Source: Nocardia nova
GTDB lineage: Bacteria; Actinomycetota; Actinomycetes; Mycobacteriales; Mycobacteriaceae
Assembly: GCF_002933465.1 (NCBI RefSeq)
Contig: NZ_PSZE01000033.1
Location: 1-64,000, forward strand
DNA length: 64,000 nucleotides
Reading direction: 5' to 3'
Shown here: piece after piece, positions 1-8,258 of the stretch
Layout of the letters: the number at the start of each line of letters is the position of its first letter
Position numbering within the stretch: position 1 is the first letter of the stretch
Made by a program: the position numbers and the translations under genes
Notes under the pieces: model-generated
Told to the model about the DNA's origin: nothing
The model's input: the letters and a program-made list of their open reading frames with translations, nothing else
Database searches by the model: none

Positions 1-415
1 CCCGTTGCAACGCCCCCCGCCCGCGCCTGCCCACGACCAGCTTGCCGGCGGTCTCCGACCGCACCAGCAGGTCGCCGATGATCAGCTCCAGGCCCAGTTC
101 GGCGTCGATATCGAGATCCGGTCCGCCGATGTCGCGAGCCACCTCGGTGGCGTGGGTGAGGATCTGCTCACCGTCGGTGCGCAGCCAATCGGGCTGTGCC
201 GTACCGGCGGCCAAGCCGGGACCGAAGCTCGCCGGAATCGCGATCGAATGGACGATCTGCAACGGTGATCCGCCCAGCGCCGCATCGCGGGCCGCCCATG
301 CCACTGCCTGCAGCGAGGTCGGTGAACCGTCCACGGCGACGACGATCGGTCCCGTCGCGATCTCCGGCTGCCCGGCGGGCCCGGACTTCTCGGTCACGGA
401 TTCCTCGGTGGTCAC
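1..415 (-). CDS. Universal stress protein (UspA family), 3' end cut off by the window edge
   Basis: Reading the minus strand gives a UspA domain: the opening beta strand and nucleotide-site segment IVVAVDGSPTSLQA, then AVAWAARDAA, IVHSIAIP and, at the window edge, KLVVGRRGRG, the start of the GxxG-type ATP-binding loop. The rest of the protein, probably with a second Usp domain, lies outside the window. An ATG at 421 sits directly against GAGGAGG and would leave no spacing, while the GTG at 415 is 6 nt from that Shine-Dalgarno, so GTG is the better start. Usp proteins are cytoplasmic, often ATP-binding, and induced by hypoxia or nitric oxide in mycobacteria (family knowledge). It is divergent from the FadR-like gene at 604. 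Confidence 0.85.
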   Translation of the reverse strand, partial: MTTEESVTEKSGPAGQPEIATGPIVVAVDGSPTSLQAVAWAARDAALGGSPLQIVHSIAIPASFGPGLAAGTAQPDWLRTDGEQILTHATEVARDIGGPDLDIDAELGLELIIGDLLVRSETAGKLVVGRRGRGALQR

Positions 416-553
416 GGACATCCTCCTCGGTCGACTGCGCGGCGTACGAAAGCCGGTCCGGCCCGACGGCCGCCGCCGGGTGAAACTCGGGGATCACCGC
501 ACGTATCGGAACAGCTCGATCGTAGCGGGAGTGCGACGATTTCCCACGAATTC

Positions 554-570
554 AACTGGTCTGACCACTT
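554..570. promoter_or_regulatory. FadR-type operator
   Basis: AACTGGTCTGACCACTT contains the perfect palindrome TGGTC-T-GACCA and closely matches the E. coli FadR consensus (AACTGGTCNGACCAGTT type). It lies 34-50 bp before the ATG of a FadR/GntR-family regulator. A further half site, TGACCA, follows at 577-582. The position suggests autoregulation and control of the coupled hydroxylase gene. Confidence 0.6.
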
Positions 571-603
571 GACCTCTGACCAAGCCGGGATTACCGTCCG
601 AGC

Positions 604-1335
604 ATGGCCTTTCAGCGGATCGACCGGCAGACGGTCCCCGACGCGGTATTCGACCAACTCGTAACCGAGGTCCTCGACGGAGAACTTCCGGCCGGCGCCA
701 CGCTGCCGGCCGAACGGCAGCTCGCCGAGGCGCTCGGAGTGTCGCGGCCGACCGTGCGAGAGGCGCTGCGCAAACTCGCGCACACCGGCCTCATCGACGT
801 GCGTCAGGGCGGAGCGACCACGGTGCGCGACTTCCGCCGCGCGGCCGGATTGGATCTACTGCCGCGACTCATCGTGCGGGGCGGCGAGTTCGACCACACC
901 GTCGTCGCGAGCATCCTGCAGGCGCGGCTGGTCCTGGGCCGGGAGGTAGCCGCCCTGGCCGCCGAGCACGGCGGCGCGCAGCTGCACGCCGAACTCGGGG
1001 ACTGCCTGGAATCGCTTGCCGCACAGCAGGAACCGGTCGCGCAGCAACTCGAGGCGCTGAAGTTCTGGGACCACATCGTCGATGGCACCGGATCGATCGT
1101 GTTCCGGCTGTTGTTCAACACACTGCGCGAGGTCTACGAGCCCGCGATCGTCGCGCTGGCGGGCGTGATGGCCGCCGAGGTCGGCAGCATCGACCACTAT
1201 CGCCGGCTCACGGCCGCCGTCCTCGGCGGCGACCCGGCCGCGGCCCGCGCCGCCGCGGACACGCTGTTGCGGGTGGCCGCAACACAATTCGACACCGTAA
1301 TACGCACGATGGAAGGTGCCGACGATGACCGCTGA
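604..1335 (+). CDS. GntR/FadR-family transcriptional regulator (FCD type)
   Basis: 243 aa, the usual size for this family. An N-terminal winged helix (residues about 5-70) carries the typical LPAERQLAEALGVSRPTVREALR recognition segment followed by wing residues GLIDVRQGGATTVRD. An all-helical C-terminal effector domain (about 90-235) follows. In FadR-subfamily proteins this domain binds acyl-CoA or small carboxylates, sometimes through a metal site. The palindrome at 554-570 resembles FadR operators, so an acyl-CoA or fatty acid ligand is a reasonable inference. The stop codon overlaps the start of the fatty acid hydroxylase at 1325, so the two are translationally coupled, and the regulator probably controls this lipid-modifying partner. 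The true ligand is unknown. Confidence 0.85.
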   Translation: MAFQRIDRQTVPDAVFDQLVTEVLDGELPAGATLPAERQLAEALGVSRPTVREALRKLAHTGLIDVRQGGATTVRDFRRAAGLDLLPRLIVRGGEFDHTVVASILQARLVLGREVAALAAEHGGAQLHAELGDCLESLAAQQEPVAQQLEALKFWDHIVDGTGSIVFRLLFNTLREVYEPAIVALAGVMAAEVGSIDHYRRLTAAVLGGDPAAARAAADTLLRVAATQFDTVIRTMEGADDDR

Positions 1336-1990
1336 GACCCGCTCCCACCGCCGGACCACGACGCTGCCCGACGCCTTCGGCGTCTTCGTGCGCCGTCCCT
1401 CGCCGTGGATCATCACCACACTGCCGGCGGGCGCACTCGCCGCCCGGATCGCGGTGGGCGACTGGCAGCTCAGCGATGTCCTGGTCGCCGGCGTGATGGT
1501 GGCATTCTTCCCGGTGACGGAGTGGGTGATCCACGTCTGCATCCTGCATTGGCGCCCCCGTCGGATCGGCCGTCTCACCCTGGATTCCCTGCTCGCGCGC
1601 AAACATCGCGAACACCATGCCGACCCACGCCGGGTGGATCTGATCTTCATCCCGTGGCAGACCTTCCTCTGGCTCTTCCCGGCGCTGGTTGTCATTGCGG
1701 CACTGGCCTTTCCGCGCATCGGGCTGGGATTGACCTTCCTCGCCGTGGTCGGCGCACTGGGTCTGGCCTACGAGTGGACCCACTACCTGATCCACACCGA
1801 CTATCAGCCGCGCACCCGCCTGTATACCGCGGTCCGGCGCAACCACCGGCTGCATCACTTCAAGAACGAGCACTACTGGTTCACCGTCACCAGCTCCGGC
1901 ACCGCCGACCGGCTGCTCGGCACCTACCCGGATCCGGCGTCGACGCCGAATTCCCGCACCGCCACGGCATTGCACGGCACCGGCCGCTGA
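1325..1990 (+). CDS. Sterol desaturase / fatty acid hydroxylase superfamily protein
   Basis: 221 aa integral membrane protein with the di-iron histidine boxes of the fatty acid hydroxylase superfamily: HVCILH (about 70), KHREHH (about 95), HYLIH and NHRLHH (about 155-178). Four hydrophobic segments separate the boxes. Such enzymes hydroxylate or desaturate lipid chains or carotenoids at the membrane using O2. I chose the ATG at 1325 because GGAAGG lies 8 nt upstream; a GTG at 1316 would begin inside that ribosome site. The gene overlaps the preceding regulator by 11 bp and so belongs to its operon. The lipid substrate cannot be read from sequence. Confidence 0.8.
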   Translation: MTAETRSHRRTTTLPDAFGVFVRRPSPWIITTLPAGALAARIAVGDWQLSDVLVAGVMVAFFPVTEWVIHVCILHWRPRRIGRLTLDSLLARKHREHHADPRRVDLIFIPWQTFLWLFPALVVIAALAFPRIGLGLTFLAVVGALGLAYEWTHYLIHTDYQPRTRLYTAVRRNHRLHHFKNEHYWFTVTSSGTADRLLGTYPDPASTPNSRTATALHGTGR

Positions 1991-2152
1991 AAGCGAAGCA
2001 CCGGCCCGGTCCAGCCCTGCGCACCGAGGCGGGCCGCCCCCGGCATTGCCGCCCCGGACACTCGGGGCTGTCCGAATCCACCCGGATGTAGTGGATTTGA
2101 CGATGTGGCAGCCGCATTCACAACGACATCCACGGAATAGGACCTCATCCGA

Positions 2153-2371
2153 ATGAAGAAACTCGGAACTCTCACCCTGATCGGTGCCGCCGCGGCGGCC
2201 GTGCTGTGCGGCGGCGCGGGTGTCGCGGCGGCGGACGCCACCGTCTCCGCGACGCCGGTGGTGGCGCCGGGCGAGCCCGACCCCACCGGCACCGGCTCCT
2301 CGTCCGGCATCACCGATCTGGTGAAGGCGCTTTCCAGCGGAAGTGCGCAGGCCGCGACGCCAGCGGAGTAA
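2153..2371 (+). CDS. Small secreted protein, unknown function
   Basis: 72 aa. MKKLGTLTL begins a classical signal peptide with an Ala-rich core ending AGVAAADA, so the mature part is only about 45 residues, rich in Thr, Ser, Pro and Gly. No conserved domain is recognised. The gene stands alone between the hydroxylase and a strong hairpin terminator at 2378-2409, so it is probably its own transcription unit. Short secreted peptides of this kind are common in Nocardia and mycobacteria, and their roles are mostly unknown. Confidence 0.6.
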   Translation: MKKLGTLTLIGAAAAAVLCGGAGVAAADATVSATPVVAPGEPDPTGTGSSSGITDLVKALSSGSAQAATPAE

Positions 2372-2377
2372 TCGGGA

Positions 2378-2409
2378 CGGTTCCCCACCTCACCGGAGGT
2401 GGGGAACCG
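2378..2409. terminator. Strong hairpin terminator
   Basis: A perfect 14-bp stem (CGGTTCCCCACCTC paired with its exact complement) closes a 4-nt loop ACCG. It begins 6 nt after the stop of the small secreted protein and ends before the next start at 2426. There is no T tract, as is common for actinobacterial terminators. Confidence 0.75.
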
Positions 2410-2425
2410 GCGCGGCGGGGCCACT

Positions 2426-3010
2426 ATGTTCGTGGGTATGCACTGGGATCAGATGACCGCCACGACCGAGGAGTTGCGCAAGCGAGCGACCCGGCTGCGA
2501 CGCGGCGTCGGTCAGCTCGGCATCCTCGAATCGATTCTCAGCGCGGCGCACGGCCCGTGGCTGGGCGCGATGGACGCCGACGGCCGCGGCACCGCCGAAC
2601 TCAGAATGCATCTCGCCGGGCGATACCGGGTGACCGCGGTGGTGACCAGCGCGGGCAAGCTGAGCCTCATTCAGTTGCACACCCCCACCGCCGACGGCGG
2701 CGACAGGGAGCGCGTGCTCTCCCCCAAGCCCGCGCTGCGCCGCGGCTGGGACGACGACGAGCCGATGCCGAAGCAACCGCAGTGGCTGGACTATCTGGTC
2801 GAGTGGGTGGGTTCGGCCAGTACCGACGTCGACCGGCGTTCGGTGCTCGAATGGCATCTCGAGGGCGCGGACCGGCGCCTCGCGGCGATGAACGAGACCA
2901 TCGAGAGTCTGCGGCTGAGCCTGACCGAACGCGAAGAACTGCGCGACGAGATCGCCGCCGAGGTCGAGCGGCTGCGCACCGAACTCGACTCGCTCGATCC
3001 CGCACGCTAG
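2426..3010 (+). CDS. Hypothetical protein with C-terminal coiled coil
   Basis: 194 aa, not recognised. It starts MFVGMHWDQM; an upstream GTG at 2399 lies inside the terminator stem and is unlikely. The first 120 residues are mixed alpha/beta, with a TAELRMHLAGRY region. Residues about 135-194 form a heptad-rich helix (TIESLRLSLTEREELRDEI and onward) ending LRTELDSLDPAR, which looks like a coiled coil for oligomerisation. No signal peptide or membrane segment is visible. It converges with the esterase gene on the other strand. Confidence 0.6.
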   Translation: MFVGMHWDQMTATTEELRKRATRLRRGVGQLGILESILSAAHGPWLGAMDADGRGTAELRMHLAGRYRVTAVVTSAGKLSLIQLHTPTADGGDRERVLSPKPALRRGWDDDEPMPKQPQWLDYLVEWVGSASTDVDRRSVLEWHLEGADRRLAAMNETIESLRLSLTEREELRDEIAAEVERLRTELDSLDPAR

Positions 3011-3098
3011 GTGCGGGATCTGTCGATACGCGACAGCGGCCGAGTGCTGCACCGGAACGCACCGCCGAACCGCCGCGACGCACTGCGCGTGGCGGCGA

Positions 3099-3128
3099 CA
3101 GGGGCAGGGGCAGGGGCAGGGGCAGGGA
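3099..3128 (+). repeat. Tandem CAGGGG repeat with G-quadruplex potential
   Basis: Four perfect CAGGGG units and one CAGGGA unit lie in the gap between two convergent genes. The plus strand has four runs of four G separated by 2-nt loops, a textbook G-quadruplex pattern. It could act as a transcript end signal, or be only a slippage-prone microsatellite. Confidence 0.7.
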
Positions 3129-3138
3129 CAGTGCCCGG

Positions 3139-4089
3139 CTACGCCGATTCCGCGATGCTCGCGAGAATCGCCACCCGTGCCACCGACCACGCCGCCGATC
3201 CGGGATCGGTGAATTCGGCGTGCCCGACGCCGGGCAGGATGTGCAGGTCGGTGGGGTCGCCGGCGCGGCGGGCGGCCTCGGCGTAACGGCGGCTCTGTTC
3301 GACCGGCACCACCCGGTCGGCGTCGCCGTGCACGGCCGTGATGTGCACGCCCCTGGGGAGATTGACGATCGGCGAGGCGTACCGGTAGCGGTCGGGCACC
3401 TCGTCGGGCAGACCGCCCAGCAGTTTGCGCGCGAAACCGTCGTTGCCGTGGGCTACCGCGTAGTCGAGATCCAATACGGCCGCCATCAACGTCACACTGC
3501 GAATGTGCAGCCCGCGCGAGACGGCCGCTCCGTCGGTCCCGCGGCCCGCGACCCACGCCGCCAGCTGCCCGCCCGCCGAATGACCGGCAAGATGGACGTT
3601 GTCCAGATCGAGCCGTCCGCCGGCGCGCTGCTGGACAACCGTGGCCAGGGCTGCGACGGCGTCGTCGACGTCGGTCAGCGTCACCGGCCAGCCGCCGGCC
3701 CCGTTGACCCGCCGATACTCGATATTCCACACCGCGACACCGGACTCGGCGAGTTGCCGGGCCTGCGTGGAGAACTGGGTCAGGTCGCGGTACTGCGCCC
3801 AGCCGCCGCCGTGGATCGACACGACCACCGGACAACGGCCGGACGATCCGGACAACGGCCCACCGGCGGGCAGATACAGGTCACCGAAGGTATCGGCCTC
3901 GCGGCCGTACGCGATTCGGATCGGCACACCGGCTTCGGCCGGTGGAGTGATCAGACCGGGCACCGCCGGACCGGCATGCCCATCCGGTGCCGCCGGTTCC
4001 ACGGAACCGAAACCGATCGCCGCGACGACGACCGCGAGTACCCCGGCCATGACCCACCGGCGCGCCCCACCCTGTCCAACGCCCACCAC
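3139..4089 (-). CDS. Secreted alpha/beta-hydrolase (esterase/lipase)
   Basis: 316 aa. The chosen GTG at 4089 has AGGAGG 9 nt upstream, and the product then starts MVGVGQGGARRWVMAG with a clean export signal (twin Arg, hydrophobic core VLAVVVAAIGFG). A GTG at 4158 would give a longer N-terminus without a ribosome site. The hydrolase shows the oxyanion motif HGGGW, the nucleophile elbow GHSAGG, an acid in HGDADRVVP and the catalytic His in PGVGHAEF. This order is typical of hormone-sensitive-lipase-like carboxylesterases and BD-FAE-like enzymes. The product is probably exported and acts on short-chain or acetyl esters. It follows the acyltransferase gene by 82 bp on the same strand, so the pair may attach and remove acyl groups. 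Confidence 0.8.
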   Translation of the reverse strand: MVGVGQGGARRWVMAGVLAVVVAAIGFGSVEPAAPDGHAGPAVPGLITPPAEAGVPIRIAYGREADTFGDLYLPAGGPLSGSSGRCPVVVSIHGGGWAQYRDLTQFSTQARQLAESGVAVWNIEYRRVNGAGGWPVTLTDVDDAVAALATVVQQRAGGRLDLDNVHLAGHSAGGQLAAWVAGRGTDGAAVSRGLHIRSVTLMAAVLDLDYAVAHGNDGFARKLLGGLPDEVPDRYRYASPIVNLPRGVHITAVHGDADRVVPVEQSRRYAEAARRAGDPTDLHILPGVGHAEFTDPGSAAWSVARVAILASIAESA

Positions 4090-4171
4090 GTGCGGGCACC
4101 TCCTGCTCGAGCCACTCGTGGATACGGTACTGGCAATCGAGCCGCCGTGTCGCCCCACGTGACACGCAGCA

Positions 4172-6376
4172 CTACCACCAGTGCAGCAACGGCCGCAATC
4201 GGCGGCCGAGCACGCCGGACAGCGAGCGCGAATAGCTCGAGGTCAGATGGTGTTCGTCGTGGTAGATCAGGATATTGCCGGCGACCACGGGGCAGACGGA
4301 CGCATCGCAGAACGCATCGCTGAGATCGATCGGGAAGATGTTCGGATAACGCGAGGCCGGTTCGAGCTGCGGATCGACCGGGTCGAGCGCATCGCTGCGG
4401 CGCATGCCGCAGCTGACCGGGTCGCCGCCGCCGGCCAGACAGTCGGCCGCCGTGTAGCGAATCTCGTTGTGGCGCAACCACGGTGAATCGCGAATGGTGG
4501 TGGTGTCGAGGCCGCGCTCGGCCAGCGCCGACCATACGTCCACGTAGTCGGGCGGTGTTTCGTCCCCGGTTCCGGCGCGGGGCCGGCTGCCGGTGGTGAA
4601 CACCCACTCCGGCCGGTCGGCGGCCAGGCGGTCCAGGACCGCCCGCGACCAGTCGCGGCAGTCGGGAATCGGTTCCCCCTTGTAGGTGGCGTCGTCGGCC
4701 AGGGTGAGGGGGCAGCCCATCTTCAGATACACCCGGATGCGGAACGAATGCTGCGCGGCGAGCTCCTGGAGCGCCGGAACCCAATGTTCGGCATGGGAAC
4801 TACCCACCACCGCCAGTGTGCGGGTGGCGCTCGCGTCGCCGTAGGTGCACGTGACCACCTCGCGGGTGTCCCAGTCGGCGATGCAACCATCGAGGGTGGG
4901 TGGTGGTAGTTCCCCCGGAGCCTGCAGGACGGTGGGCCGCATGGGGGCCTGAGGTGTCGGCGCCCCCGCCGCCAGCGCCTCCGCACCCGGATACAGCACT
5001 GGATCCAGCAGCCGCATCGGTTGCGCCGGATGCATCCGCACCACGCCGAACTGCCACGCACCCGTGGCCGCGACCACGACGACGGCCACCGCACACACCA
5101 CCGCGCCCGCGCCGCGCCGATACAGCCGCGAGGCGATCGCCGCCGGCACACCGCGCGCACTCACCCGCAACGGCTGTTCGATCAGCCGGTTCGTCGCCCA
5201 GGCCAGCAGCAGCGACACCGCGACCACCAGCGCGCCGTCGCGCAGCCCGGCGTGCGGACGACCCGATTCGGCCAGGTAGAAGATGAGGATCGGCCAGTGC
5301 CACAGATACAGCGGATAGGCGACCTCGCCGAGCCATCGCGCCACCCGTGCGGCGAGAATTCGATTGGGCCACGGCATCTGTGCCGCGGCGACGTTGGTGC
5401 CGGAGACGATCACCGCCACCGCGGCCAGGACCGGAACCAGCGCCGCGGGACCGGGATAGCGGTTGGCGCCGTCGACGATCAGCCAGCCGCACGCCAGCAC
5501 GCCCAGCACGCCTGCGAGCGCCGTCACCGCCCGCAGCATCCACGGCAGCAGCAGGGCCGGTCCGGCCAGTGCCAGCGCCGCCCCGGCGAGCAGTTCCCAC
5601 AGCCGCGCGCCGCTGTCGTAGTAGTTCCAGCCCTGATGAGTTGCCGCCCCGTGGGTCGCGTACAGCAGCGACGCGACGGCCGCGGGTGCGATCACAGCAG
5701 CCAGGACGGGGCGCAGCAGTGCGGTGCGGCCGGTGCGGCGCAGCACGGTGGCGACCGCCGCCACCACGACCAGGGCCAGCACATAGAACTGCCCCTGCAC
5801 GGCCATCGACCACAGATGCTGCAGCGGGCTCACCGACGGATCGGCGGCCAGATAATCCGACCAGCTCGTCGCGAGTCGCCAGTTCTGGTAGTAGAACAGC
5901 GAGGCCAGGGTCTGTCCCGCCAGATCCGACCACTGTGTGTAGGGCCGCGTGTACACGGTCGCGGCGACGACGGCGGCCAGAACGACGACCATCGCCGGCA
6001 GTAGCCGCCGCCCGGTCCGGCGCAGGGTGAATCCGATGCCGACGGCTCCCCGTTCGGCGCGGCGCACCAGCAGTCCGGTGAAGAAGAATCCCGACAGCAC
6101 CAGGAAGACGTCCACGCCGCCCGACACCCGGCCGAACCAGATGTGGAACACCACCACCAGCGCGATCGCCACTCCGCGCAACCCGTCCAGGTCGCCGCGG
6201 TAGGCGGTGGTCGTCCGCGGCGCGATATCGGCCGTGTCCGAGGCCGAGCGGGCCGGCCGTGCCGGCGCGGCGATCCGGGCGCGCGCGATATCTCCGGTCA
6301 CCACGCGAAACGCCGGTTCCCGCGAGGGGGCGCCGGTACCGACACACGAGGGTGGAGATGAACATGCGCAGACCAC
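4172..6376 (-). CDS. Acyltransferase-3 / SGNH-domain membrane acyltransferase (OafA/YrhL type)
   Basis: Up to 734 aa. The acyltransferase-3 domain starts near residue 57 with YRGDLDGLRGVAIALVVVFH and holds about ten membrane segments (57-430), with a conserved RVSGGVDVFLVLSGFF element. A periplasmic SGNH domain (about 500-734) follows, with VVGSSHAEHW carrying the catalytic Ser and IYHDEHHLTSSYS carrying the Asp/His end of the triad. Such proteins O-acetylate cell-wall polysaccharides, peptidoglycan or lipids, moving the acyl group across the membrane. The start is uncertain: the GTG at 6376 lacks a convincing ribosome site and the first 50 residues are not conserved, so an internal GTG near 6301 is possible. 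Confidence 0.85.
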   Translation of the reverse strand: MVCACSSPPSCVGTGAPSREPAFRVVTGDIARARIAAPARPARSASDTADIAPRTTTAYRGDLDGLRGVAIALVVVFHIWFGRVSGGVDVFLVLSGFFFTGLLVRRAERGAVGIGFTLRRTGRRLLPAMVVVLAAVVAATVYTRPYTQWSDLAGQTLASLFYYQNWRLATSWSDYLAADPSVSPLQHLWSMAVQGQFYVLALVVVAAVATVLRRTGRTALLRPVLAAVIAPAAVASLLYATHGAATHQGWNYYDSGARLWELLAGAALALAGPALLLPWMLRAVTALAGVLGVLACGWLIVDGANRYPGPAALVPVLAAVAVIVSGTNVAAAQMPWPNRILAARVARWLGEVAYPLYLWHWPILIFYLAESGRPHAGLRDGALVVAVSLLLAWATNRLIEQPLRVSARGVPAAIASRLYRRGAGAVVCAVAVVVVAATGAWQFGVVRMHPAQPMRLLDPVLYPGAEALAAGAPTPQAPMRPTVLQAPGELPPPTLDGCIADWDTREVVTCTYGDASATRTLAVVGSSHAEHWVPALQELAAQHSFRIRVYLKMGCPLTLADDATYKGEPIPDCRDWSRAVLDRLAADRPEWVFTTGSRPRAGTGDETPPDYVDVWSALAERGLDTTTIRDSPWLRHNEIRYTAADCLAGGGDPVSCGMRRSDALDPVDPQLEPASRYPNIFPIDLSDAFCDASVCPVVAGNILIYHDEHHLTSSYSRSLSGVLGRRLRPLLHWW

Positions 6377-6478
6377 AACACGTCCACTCTCTTAGCACGC
6401 CGCAAACACTCAGCGCCACTTCGCCTTCCACGCGCGCACCGATGAACTACACTGCGCGCGCGACGGTGGCGCCGCCGG

Positions 6479-7657
6479 TCAGCCGGCGTCGACGACCGAT
6501 GCGGGCAGGCCGGCCAGGCTGCGACTGAGATAGCTGCCGTCGCCGGTGAGGCAGCGTTCGAATTCGACGGGGTCGTTGAGGTAGGTCGTCGCCAGGGATT
6601 TGGTGTGCACGTGCGCGTACTGTTCGCCGTCGGTGGAGCGGGTCTCCATGCGGACTCCGGACAGCAGATGGACGCCGGACTCCCCGTCGGCGGCGTCGAA
6701 ACCGTATGCGACCGGGCCGGTTTCGTCGAGGCCGTAGCAGATGGTGATCGGCCCCGACACGGCCCGCACCCGGGCCGCCACCGAGGATGCGACCGAATGC
6801 GGGGACAGCCGCAACCGGATCCGGCGCAGTGCCGCCGCGACATCGACCGACAGATCCTCCCGGGTGCCCTGCACCATCGCCTGATAGACGGCGGGTTCGG
6901 CCACCAGTACGGTCGGCGATTCCGCGGCCAGGTGACGATGGATGTTGCCCGGCGCATGGGTTCCGGCGGGCAAAACCAGATCGGCGCCGGCGACGAGGTT
7001 GGCGACGGTGGCGGTGTGGAATCCGAATCGCCCGAACAGACTCGCGAAACACAGCGTCCGATCGGATTCGCGCAGTTTGCTCGCACCGACCCAGGCGGTG
7101 GCCGCGTTGAGGACCGCGGTCGCGGAGTATTCGAGACAGACCAGCCGTCGCGACGGCGCGGAGGCGACGCGGCACAGTTCGGTGTCGCGGTGCAGGGCCG
7201 GGCGGTCGCCGTCGAAATCGGTACGCTGCGCCCAGGATCGTTCGTCGAGCCGGATCCCGCCGGCCTGCCCGGAGGCGACGACGGCGTCGATTCCGCACTC
7301 CTCGATCAACTCCCGCATCGCGGTGAGCGGCAGTGCCGGATTGGCGAGAACCGGAATGTCGCCGCGGGCGAGCAGGGACAGCATCGTCGAGATGTAACCG
7401 GGCGAATTCCCGAGCGCCACAAGGACTCTCGCACGTGGACGGCGCAACACCGTATCGAACCGCGCGGCCTTGTCCGAGGCCTCGGCGAGCAGGTCGCCGA
7501 AGGTCCGGCTGTCGTGCGTGCTCGACACCGTCGCGTACGGGCGCATCCGCATGGCGGTCGTGACCGCGCTGAACAGCAGCGCGGGTCTACCGGCACCGGT
7601 CGCGATATCCCTGCCCCGATATCCTCGAATATTCACCGATGCAGAATGTATTGTCAT
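6479..7657 (-). CDS. Degenerate AMP-binding (ANL) superfamily protein, truncated
   Basis: 392 aa beginning MTIHSASVNIRGYRG. The ANL fold is visible: an N-terminal AMP-ligase lobe (ARVLVALGNSPGYISTMLS), a middle segment FASLFGRFGFHTATVANLVAGA, and the A5-like motif ICYGLDETG. The Ser/Thr/Gly-rich P-loop that should bind ATP is replaced by CLEYSATAVLNA, and the C-terminal lobe of about 110 residues with the catalytic Lys is absent (the family is usually 500-550 aa). It may therefore bind acyl or aryl substrate without adenylating it, or be an inactive relative. It lies behind an AT-rich 600-bp gap, apart from other lipid genes. The family call is fairly safe; activity is doubtful. Confidence 0.65.
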   Translation of the reverse strand: MTIHSASVNIRGYRGRDIATGAGRPALLFSAVTTAMRMRPYATVSSTHDSRTFGDLLAEASDKAARFDTVLRRPRARVLVALGNSPGYISTMLSLLARGDIPVLANPALPLTAMRELIEECGIDAVVASGQAGGIRLDERSWAQRTDFDGDRPALHRDTELCRVASAPSRRLVCLEYSATAVLNAATAWVGASKLRESDRTLCFASLFGRFGFHTATVANLVAGADLVLPAGTHAPGNIHRHLAAESPTVLVAEPAVYQAMVQGTREDLSVDVAAALRRIRLRLSPHSVASSVAARVRAVSGPITICYGLDETGPVAYGFDAADGESGVHLLSGVRMETRSTDGEQYAHVHTKSLATTYLNDPVEFERCLTGDGSYLSRSLAGLPASVVDAG

Positions 7658-8258
7658 CGAATACCAATCTTTGTTCCCCCTTGTCCGACATCTACCGCAT
7701 TCCTCCCCGCAGTACACGCTCACACCCGATCACATGTGGACACAGGCAGCGACACATCGCCTGCGGATGAAAACGTCACATGTACGCCACCGGGATGCGG
7801 GACACATTAGCCAGAACAACAACAATACGCAACCGCGCGCATTATTAGGTGTTTTGCGAACACATTTACGGATGCAAGCACATTTGCACGGATGAATGTA
7901 CGCGATTTCGTACGTGCGCCGGACCGCTCGCCGCTCTTCATCAGGTGCGGTCCGGCGAGCTCAGCGGTACTGCGCAACCCGGCGCGGCACCGGCTGTTCC
8001 CGCTGGGCTCCGGGGTGTGTCGCGGCCGGTGCCGGTGCGGGCCCGCCTGCACCTCCCCAGGCCGGGCGGCCGCGCGAATTCGCCTCGCGACCACCCGGAC
8101 AATCCTTCCCCGCATCGGCGGGAACGGAATTCCTGCCGCTCGGGCGGGGGTTGCCCGCACCGCCGATGGGTATTCTCCACAAATGATTCCGCAGCCCGCA
8201 GGGAATTGCCAGAAGTTCGGCGGCACTTCCCCGCCCGGATAGCACCGGCAATTGCTCG
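7658..8258. other. 600-bp gene-free stretch with imperfect direct repeats
   Basis: No ORF with convincing codon use or ribosome site is seen here. The part from 7660 to 7920 is clearly richer in A and T than its surroundings. It carries an imperfect direct repeat, CACATTTACGGATG (7861-7874) and CACATTTGCACGGATG (7879-7894), followed by the hyphenated palindrome TACGCGATTTCGTA. It is the upstream region of the minus-strand AMP-ligase-like gene and may hold its regulatory sites, or mark a past insertion or deletion. Confidence 0.5.

Noticed and set aside
5..572. Short plus-strand frames in the first 600 bp
   Set aside because: They overlap the minus-strand universal stress protein, whose motifs are convincing.
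2206..4323. Long plus-strand frame (705 codons) over the hypothetical and esterase genes
   Set aside because: It is antisense to or out of frame with genes that have clear motifs, is Arg/Gly-rich, and has no domain. It is a GC-rich shadow frame.
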